Source: Acheta domesticus
Lineage: Eukaryota > Arthropoda > Insecta > Orthoptera > Gryllidae
DNA length: 64,000 nucleotides
Reading direction: 5' to 3'
Assembly (NCBI GenBank): GCA_031308135.1
Contig: JAHLJT010002630.1
Location: 100,189,608-100,253,607, forward strand
Shown here: positions 57,008-64,000 of the stretch, one piece after another
Layout: every line of letters begins with the position of its first letter
Numbering within the stretch: the stretch's first letter is position 1
Program-made: the position numbers and the translations under genes
The notes under the pieces: model-generated
Told to the model about the DNA's origin: nothing
Seen by the model: the letters and a program-made list of their open reading frames with translations, nothing else
Databases searched by the model: none

Positions 57008-57640
57008 CAGGGTTGCCACTTGCCAGATCTGCTGCGAACTCTTTCCTCCCCACTAGGACGGAATTTCCCCAAATAACCTCTCCAATGAAACAAAATTCCC
57101 CAACTTTAAAACGAAAAATATTCCCCAAATTATTACAAACGATATAAGCTGCCCCTGTTGATTCCATTGGCTGTCTCCTTAAATTCAAATAATCCAAATC
57201 AACCAATCATCGAGATGCTCGAGGGCCTGTACTACCCTTGTTTTTTCTCGTGTTTTTATCCAATGCCTGCCGTTTATTTGTTATTGCTTGCCGTTTTGCC
57301 GTTTATTATATAAGCTGCCCCTGTCGATTCCATTGGCTGGCTCCTTAAATTCAAATAATTCAAATCAACCAATCGTCGAGATGCTCGTGACCCTATACTA
57401 CCCTTGTTTTTCTAGTGTTTTTCCCAATGCCTGCCATTTATTTTTCTTTTGATACAAAAAATGAGAAAAAAAGTCTTTTGTTTCTTTTTTATTATTAATT
57501 GAGAGAATAATATTTCCATTTCCACTCCGGATGAAAATGTCCACAATCCCGAAACATTTCCATTTGTGTTCCCCATTCTTTTTCCGCAACGAAAAAAAAT
57601 CCCCAGTTTGGGGACACAATTACCCAATCTGGCAACCCTG
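57008..57640. mobile_element. hAT-like element with an internal 166-bp duplication
   Basis: Ends CAGGGTTGCCA and TGGCAACCCTG. Flanks GACGTTGC and GACAGCGC match at 5 of 8 positions, a weak duplication. Inside, TATAAGCTGCCCCTGT..GCCTGCC is repeated at 57146 and 57312. GGGGAATTT-type text lies near both ends. Confidence 0.6.
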
Positions 57641-58389
57641 GACAGCGCGTCGGTGCTGCGACTACTCGAACGAAACCTGTGCCAAAGATTTTATTCTACT
57701 CTTTCCCTATTATCCTCTTTTACCTCTTCAATACGTGAAAATTCACGGCATCAAATCACACGTCAAACCTTTTCGGTAACCGATAAAAACAGACTCGTTT
57801 ATACTGAACCGTTATTGTTATTTAAATAGTTTGCTAATATAGAAACTGAATTCATCTGGTTTCGTTTTTAATACATAATTTTAAGCACCTTATTATGCTG
57901 GACTCAATTTATGAGAAACTGTGTATGTTGGAAACCAAATACGACTGGTTTGATTAATCCTATGCCTCAGATAGAAATCTTTTTTTAAGGTATACTCAAG
58001 AACCGCTTAAAAAACAGAACAACCTCACACAGGCACATCGATAATATTTATTTCCAATAGAGTAATACATAAAGAAACACATTGTGAAAATTACATTCAA
58101 ACGATTTCTATAGCTTTTGCTGATGGCAGAAGGTATGCTATCAGAAGGTATCGCGATCAAAATCATACGTATACTTCCAATGTGAGAGACAAGGCTTAAT
58201 GTACAATATTTTCCACTTATATAGCTTGTGCCTCAGTGCGTTATATATACACTGTATTCATTTTTGAATTTCTATTCGTAAACAAACCCAAGAAGGTGTT
58301 TGCAAACAGGAAGCAATGCAGAAGTGCTCGCACGAAAAACAAGAGCGTTGACTCAGGCGGTCGAAAGCGCCCCTGGGTCTCCTGAGCCC

Positions 58390-58783
58390 TCAGTGCCTGG
58401 TTCTGCGCGCGCCGAGGGGTCGCTTCGGCCTGGGGGGCGCCAACGCGCGCAGCAGGGCGCGCAGAGCTCTGCGCATCTGCGCACGCGCAGCGCCCCGCCG
58501 ACTGCGCGCCACCTCTGCGCAGAAGGTGGCGGCGGCCAGCGCCAGCCCCGCGCACAGCAGCGCCAGGTGCGGCCGCACGTCCTTCAGCTCCAGGGTCCGG
58601 GGTTCGTCGCTCGCCGCCCGCGCCGCCGCTTCTGCCTGCGCTTCGGTGAACCAAGGCACATCTGGGCGCAAACGCCAAAACATTGCCTGCGATCTGTTAA
58701 AATCGTCCTGCCACTTTGGCAATAATCCCACGTCCCTGAACTGTATGATCTTCAAATTGATTGCGTGAACCCACGGCCAGTTC
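58390..58783 (-). CDS. Ionotropic receptor (IR), last exon
   Basis: The exon starts after GTGTTTCCAG and encodes NWPWVHAINLKIIQFRDVGLLPKWQDDF, whose Trp-Pro, Gly-Leu and Lys-Trp pattern is that of the second ligand-binding lobe of insect IRs. Then comes a variable loop, LELKDVRPHLALLCAGLALA (last membrane segment with the preceding Leu-x-Leu motif), a short Arg/Ala-rich tail and a stop at 58390-58392. The first base completes the TG left by the exon ending at 63672, giving Trp. IRs are insect chemosensory cation channels related to glutamate receptors. The exon is very GC- and CpG-rich downstream of the loop, unlike its surroundings. The tail after the membrane segment is unusually Arg/Ala-rich. 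Confidence 0.75.
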
Positions 58784-58826
58784 CTGGAAACACGTAAGCA
58801 GACATTTAATGACGCGGCTGATTTTA

Positions 58827-59272
58827 AGGACAGGGTTCGGCTCACTAAAACAACGGTGCACGGTTCACTTGCGCATGGTTCACTCGCGCGGACCACGAGA
58901 ACGGATCACTCAGGGAGCGGGAAGATGCCTTTGTGCTTGCATTGTGCGGTGTGGTGCGAATGTGTAATGGAGAATTACAATGGTTAAATGCATAAAATGC
59001 ATTGCATGCATAATGTTAAATGCGTTAAATGCATTTAATGCATAAAATGCGTTGGTAATTATGCGCTGGACAGACTCAAGGATGTTTTATGTTAACGCGA
59101 GGGCCGAAGGCCCGAGCCTCGTCCTCAACTTGGACACGGGTAGCGAAGCGTCACGATTCCACACGAAAGTGCGTTGGCCACGTGGCCGTGTGGCCGGGCA
59201 CACTGTGATGGCGCCGCGAGTGACTCGTTCGGAACCGAATCGTGCGCGTCAATAGGAGCCGAACCCTGTCCT
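58827..59272. mobile_element. TIR element at the end of the IR intron
   Basis: AAGGACAGGGTTCGGCTC at the left is mirrored exactly at the right (GAGCCGAACCCTGTCCTT, ending 59272). The interior has CGGTTCACTTGCG-type repeats and the ATGCAT array. No clear target duplication. It lies about 45 bp upstream of the IR exon acceptor. Confidence 0.65.
58979..59055. repeat. ATGCAT-rich array
   Basis: TTAAATGCATAAAATGCATT-like units repeat in alternating orientation over about 75 bp, giving several nested palindromes. Confidence 0.65.
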
Positions 59273-59279
59273 TGAAATT

Positions 59280-60760
59280 TACCAATGACGCTAAGTGTAG
59301 GAAGGAATTCAGGACGTCTGAAAAAACAGATGTGTTTATGAAGGAATTGGAGAGTGAAACAGGCGTTTATTCGCCTGTTATTTGGCACAAGACTACATAA
59401 TAGGGACCTAATTAAAGGGAGAGAGCAGGACTCGCTAATGAGAGGAGGGGGGATCTGTACAACCAAAGGGGAAGGTGCTGTGGTTAGCATTTGAAAGCTG
59501 GCGCGCACGCGCAGTAATAGGCAGCACGCTACGGAGCTCGCTGGTGCGAAACGCTGGCCAGCGAGTCGGAGAGCCTCGAGGCGAGGCTATCCTGGGCCGG
59601 GCCTCCCCTACATAAGGGGGCGCGGGCACCAGCAGGTGGAGAGCCGAGACCAGGGCCCTTTAACTCCCATATAACGTGGTGGAGACCATTACAGTAGCGC
59701 CCTCTCCAGCAGCACCTTCTTACCGGAACTAAAATACGAACCACTGCCAACGATACTTCAAACGTGTGTGGCTCCTACGTAGGTTCGCATTACGTTCAAA
59801 CAGGCGCATAATGCTACAAAAGATAGCGTCGATGTTCGGAGCTTTCTTCAGCGGTTTCTTACATGTCTATATTTTGAATAATTGAACATTTAGAAGAAAC
59901 TTTTCGTAAATTCCACAATTTTTAGGTGCCGATGTTGGCGAGCCTGTACCCGGCGACACTAGCGCTTCCTACAGTAGCACCCTCAAGCTTTGTCCGCGGT
60001 TTTGATGGAGAGTTTCAGGGCCCTGGCTGAGACAGCGCCGACACAGTCACCAGCAGCAGAGATTCGGGAACCTGGTCGGTCGATCGGTCTACACTGCTCG
60101 AGGAGGAAGCCGGGCAACCTAGGAGCCGTGTTAAAGGAGTGAGACGTGCCGGAATCGCATGGGGTGGAACGTGGGGTGTGCGGAACTGGAGCCGTGCGAA
60201 GCGGCGCACGGAGGGTAGACGTGCGGGAGCCGCACGCGGGGGAGCCGCGCCGGGCAGCCCAGGACTGTGCCAAGTGACGCACGGGGAGATAACGTGCGCG
60301 GAGTCCCACGTGGTGGTGCCGCCGCGTCGTGTAGGCGCGCTGTTCGCGTGTCGAGTTAAGCGACACATGGGAAAGAGTCGTGCCTGACCCCGTCATCGGG
60401 AGGAGAGTAACTCCTGTAATGTTGGTTGTACATGTGTTCAACAAATTGTCATAGTGAACTCAATACAGTATTGTTAAGTTTGCGTGCTATCTTTGTTTTA
60501 TGAACATAACAGAAGAAGCCCTGGTCTCGGTATTAAATGAGAAGCACTCACTTAGCTTAACTTATTTATTGATATGACATTAGTTTTGTACATCTCTCGC
60601 CATCTGAGTGGGGCTGAAGGCCCTTATACCGTTTGCACGTGGCACACGTTCTCCATCCAGCTCTCGCTCTCGCACCGCTCATCCGTCACGGCGCCAATCA
60701 CCGGTCTCGACGACGAGAAGTCGGAAGCTCACAAGGAGGTGGTTTCTAGAGAGGCATGGG
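59280..60760. other. IR intron, CpG-rich non-coding stretch
   Basis: GC-richer region (59500-60400) with several overlapping ORFs on both strands and no recognisable protein. TTGTCATAGTGAACTCAATA..GAACATAACAG near 60440-60510 resembles the 3' end of an LTR, but no matching start was found. Confidence 0.3.
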
Positions 60761-60766
60761 ATTATA

Positions 60767-61313
60767 CAGAGTCCGGGGAGGAAACGTCGAAACTTTGAAA
60801 ATAAGCTCTTAAGACAATTCTAAGAATATTTTGTCTAATAAACTACGTGGATATTCCGAATGGCTGAGCCGCAATGAGCACTCAAAAGTTGGTTTGAAAA
60901 ATTTATTTCTAGGCAATAATTTGCATTGTGGTGGCATAGAAACACTCCAGAAACATGTTGTTTTTTATTTACAAAAGAAATTAGTATATTTGCTCAGACA
61001 GAAAAATTAAGCAAGAAATAAAAAAGTCGAATTGTGTAAATTGGGTGCTTTTTATTTCCTCGCTCAATTTTTCTTTCTGAACAAATATATTCATTTCTTT
61101 TGTAAATAATAAACAATTTATATGCTTCTGAAGAGTTTCTATGCTTCTATAATGCATAATTTTGCCTATAAATCAATTTTTCAAACCCACTTTTGAGTGC
61201 TTATTACGGCTCAACCATTCGGAATATCCCCGTAGTTTATGAGACAAAATATGCTTAGAATTGTCTTAAGAGCTTATTTTCGAAGTTTCGACGTTTCCTC
61301 CCCGGACACCCTG
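60767..61313. mobile_element. Near-perfect palindromic MITE, 547 bp
   Basis: CAGAGTCCGGGGAGGAAACG at the left is mirrored by CCCCGGACACCCTG at the right, and the two halves match along almost the whole length (for example AAGCTCTTAAGACAATTCTA on both). TA flanks both sides (60765-60766, 61314-61315). No coding capacity. Tc1/mariner-like by target choice. Confidence 0.75.
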
Positions 61314-61488
61314 TATGAGCACGGGTCACGTGTCACTGATGTTGAAGAGCGGATCGTTCCTGTTGCCAGATCTTCCGCAAAACAACTGCGTCTTAGGGAG
61401 CGCCCAACCGGTTCTGCTGACTGCAGTTAATTCCTTGGCTGCTGAGTCGTCAGCGGGTCGCGTCACTAACACCCAACTGCACTACGTC

Positions 61489-62211
61489 CAGTGTTGCCAT
61501 ATCGGCAAAATTCCCGCTGTTTTCAGCGGATTTTAAATTCGTACGGCGAAAAAAAAATTATTTCGCGGACGGCGGAACAAACAGCGGAAATTAATAAAGA
61601 TAGTGGGAAATACGCGGAATTTCAAATCTTCCAAGTGAACGGGGTTAAAACAAGCATAAAAACAAAATGAACATTGAATTATTAAACGCGATTTTTTCAG
61701 TACATTTTGGTCAAAAGAGCAGGTAAATGTCATAATTACTCCTTCCCACCTGACGTTTTAAAGCAGATTACTCAAAAAGACAATTATGAGTCCAAGAAGA
61801 CTAATGGTGATAATGAAAACGATGAGTTATCAGTTTTCGCTAACCAAATAAGTTGTTTTGCACAGATGTATATTTTTAAAATTTTTAAATCCATGTTACT
61901 AGCGAGAATAAATAATACAATACTTATGTAATAAATTATAGAATACTTGGAATCAATTATTATTTTGCAAATTCTCACCGAAGTGATGTATTCCATATTA
62001 CCTAAAAATTGAATTGCACGTTCTATGAAACCACTACATTTCGCAATCATATATTTGCTTTAATAGAATAAATTAATACAACATTTAAATATGGAAAAAT
62101 AATTTAATTTACGTTTAGCGGATTTTGGCGGGAAATTTAAAGCCAGTTCAGCGGATTTTCGGAGGAAACAAACAAACATGGCGGAACCCCTCTAAACACC
62201 TGGCAACATTG
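61489..62211. mobile_element. hAT-type MITE, intact sibling of the 27265 copy
   Basis: Ends CAGTGTTGCCATAT and the inverse CCTGGCAACATTG. The flanks ACTACGTC and ACTGCGTC (7/8) fit an 8-bp duplication. AGCGGATTTT motifs repeat near both ends. It matches 27265-28877 in reverse orientation apart from the insertion there. Confidence 0.8.
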
Positions 62212-62407
62212 ACTGCGTCCCGAATAGCTCATACCCACGGCGTTTACGAAATACACTTACAATTTACTTTACGTGACATATTTACGACAGGATTGCGAAG
62301 GGCACAGCTCGTAGAAATCGATATGACTACACAAATGTGTATGGTTAAATGTAAGGGGAGTCACTCAGCATTGATCGTATCTACGAACAAAAGATGAATA
62401 TAAATAA

Positions 62408-62658
62408 TTCTGTGGTCACGGGGTAAAAGTCCTGAAGTCAAAAATCTTAGTTTGGAGAAAACAAGGACTAGATTATTGAGCCAACGCTTTGTCATAAGCT
62501 CAACGCTATTTCCCAACGTTTTTTGGTGGTTAAGTAGGCAATATTGGAGTTGGGTCGTTTTACTAAAATAAAATATAGATAGTTAACTTATAGTTTCAGT
62601 ACTTAACCCAATTTTCCCCCACAATTGACTTAAGAACTTTTACCCCGTGACCACAGAA
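62408..62658. mobile_element. Short MITE in IR intron
   Basis: ATTCTGTGGTCACGGGGTAA and the inverse TTACCCCGTGACCACAGAAT form its ends; the match continues through AAAGT.CTKAAGTC. Interior AT-rich. Confidence 0.65.
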
Positions 62659-63208
62659 TAATCATTTTTTGTAGTTAATTTTGGTCCCAAACGAGAGGTA
62701 ACACAGGCTGGGGCACAAAGAGGGGTGACTTTTGAAACGGCATCGCTCTACTTTCCTGAAGGCAAGTAGTTAGTAAGTCACACTCCAACAATTAATTACG
62801 AAGAAGCTGAGAGATAACAAGCTTAAGCGGTCAAAGTGTTTTATTAAAATAGTAGCTCACCCAGGGGGATGTCAAACTTTTCTTATCCAAATTAACGTGA
62901 ATCTGATTCGGTCACTTCTATCACCACATGTTAATAAACCAGCCTAAAGATCTCTTAAGAGACTTATTCAGAAAGAAAAAGAAGCCTGGGTAGTTCAGAA
63001 ATCAATAAGCGTGTATTGAAAATTTTCCAGTTAGGTAGGCACTTCAAGCGTGGAGAAAAAAATAGATTTGGAGGCTTCCCGCTTGCTTCAAACTGATATA
63101 CCTGAAAGCAGCTTATCATTTCTTTTATAAATATAGGACGGCCCATTTAACTTGACAAATCAAAATAACTCGAAAAATATGCAACGTACTAAAAAAATGT
63201 CAAAGGCA

Positions 63209-63517
63209 AAAAATTAATATCTCCAAGAGGGACATCTGTCAGACCTAAAATCAAACTACCCCGCTCGCCCTTTGAGGGTGAGGCAGGAGCCAACTTTGCA
63301 ATCTTAAATGGAACCCCCCAGTTTTTATTGCAGATTCGGATTCTACACTAAAAAATACATAAGTTTGGTCTAAAACATTTTTTGATCGATAGAGACGATC
63401 CAGACATGTTCCAGACAAAAAATTAATATCTCCAATGGGAAAATCTGCCTCGCCTAAAATCAAATCTCCCTGCCCCGCCCCCCGGGGTGGGGGAGGCAAC
63501 TTCGAAATCTTAAATGG
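63209..63517. repeat. Two diverged direct repeats of a dispersed family
   Basis: AAAAAATTAATATCTCCAA..CCTAAAATCAAA..GTGAGGCAG..AATCTTAAATGG occurs at 63209-63312 and again at 63417-63517. Related text (GAGGTGAGGCAGG, TTATTGCAGATTCGGATTCT-like) occurs at about 24370-24460 inside the hAT element. Confidence 0.55.
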
Positions 63518-63671
63518 AAATTTTCCCTTTCTTTTCGTTAAAGAATTTGATTTAACGTGGTTAAATCAGCGCAGGCGATTTGAAGCCGCTGGACGTACAT
63601 GAATGCAAATAATCGGATCGATTCTCGATCAAAAAATGCTTTACTCGTCTCGTAGTTTTGAATTTACTTAC

Positions 63672-64000
63672 CACCTTGTAATAATATACTCCCATCTGGG
63701 CATGAAGGCATCGATAACTCTCATCGATGCTGAATTTCGGTAGATTTTAGAAATTGTCATGTACCAATGCAGATCACTTGTAAAAAGAGGGTACTGATTT
63801 TTACTGAGAGTCGTTATCAGAAGTTTCATGCCCTTAATGTATTTTAAATTGAGATTGAACAAACTTCTAGCAGGTAAATCTGCATGTTCACAGACACTGG
63901 CAAATTTTATACATAAATACTTGGCATTCTCAATGAAACGTTTATTGTTTTCTGCCGTTAACACTGGTAAACCACTGGCACTCAGTTGGTCGAGTGTATT
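63672..64000 (-). CDS. Ionotropic receptor, penultimate exon (runs off window)
   Basis: Open from the window edge to the donor GTAAGT at 63671. It encodes LDQLSASGLPVLTAENN, CIKFASVCEHADLP, LFNLNLKYIKGMKLLI, DLHWYMTISKIYRNSASMRV and DAFMPRWEYIITRW. The SGLP motif after a leucine-rich lead and the M-x-V-x-x-x-F-x-P-R near the end fit the part of a divergent insect IR between the pore and the second binding lobe. Phase and position fit the exon at 58783-58390. The 4.9-kb intron between them is full of MITEs. Which IR subfamily is not determinable here. Confidence 0.6.

Noticed and set aside
58300..58768. Long GC-rich plus-strand ORFs (for example 58300-58725)
   Set aside because: They are antisense to the ionotropic receptor exon and open only because the region is GC-rich.
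59940..60510. Possible LTR (TGTAGGAAGCGC on minus strand; GAACATAACAG on plus strand)
   Set aside because: The two putative ends are in opposite orientations, and no second LTR, primer site or pol sequence was seen.

Overview
The window looks like nuclear DNA of an arthropod, most likely an insect. It is AT-rich, has introns with GT..AG borders, and carries insect-style gene families: an ionotropic chemoreceptor, THAP and C2H2 zinc-finger genes, and a MADF domain. It also holds a dense mix of I-like, R2/R4-like, Jockey/CR1-like and RTE-like retroelements and pogo, mariner, hAT, P and PIF/Harbinger DNA elements. I cannot name the species.

Left part (1-12.9 kb) is almost entirely mobile DNA. 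A decayed I-type non-LTR element lies on the minus strand (RNase H, RT, endonuclease, zinc-knuckle gag). It is followed by fragments of a second RT, two 3' ends of an endonuclease-RT element, a self-nested PIF/Harbinger-like element with terminal inverted repeats and TAA/TTA target duplications, and a dead pogo/Tigger-like transposase.

The central part (14.6-48 kb) holds two paralogous minus-strand genes in tandem. Gene A (23061 down to 14611) can be assembled exon by exon with matching phases: a THAP exon, three short linker exons and a terminal C2H2 zinc-finger exon. Gene B (47965 down to 33852) has matching linker exons, with the second exon type present twice, and an eight-finger terminal exon preceded by a 12-residue repeat encoded by a 36-bp minisatellite. 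No THAP exon for gene B was found. The paralogous introns still align, so gene A acts as a natural empty-site control for transposon insertions in gene B. A broken MADF-domain gene lies between the two genes.

The right part (48-64 kb) is a mosaic of short DNA transposons, many with readable target-site duplications, including a decayed P-superfamily element with an exact 8-bp duplication. At the right edge two exons, 4.9 kb apart and in compatible phase, form the 3' part of a divergent ionotropic receptor gene on the minus strand that continues beyond the window.

The genes do not form an operon or pathway. The shared theme is transposon-related DNA-binding domains (THAP, C2H2, MADF) sitting among many transposons. 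Long stretches, notably 18.5-20.3, 36-38, 43-45.5 and 49-51.7 kb, hold no gene I can support.
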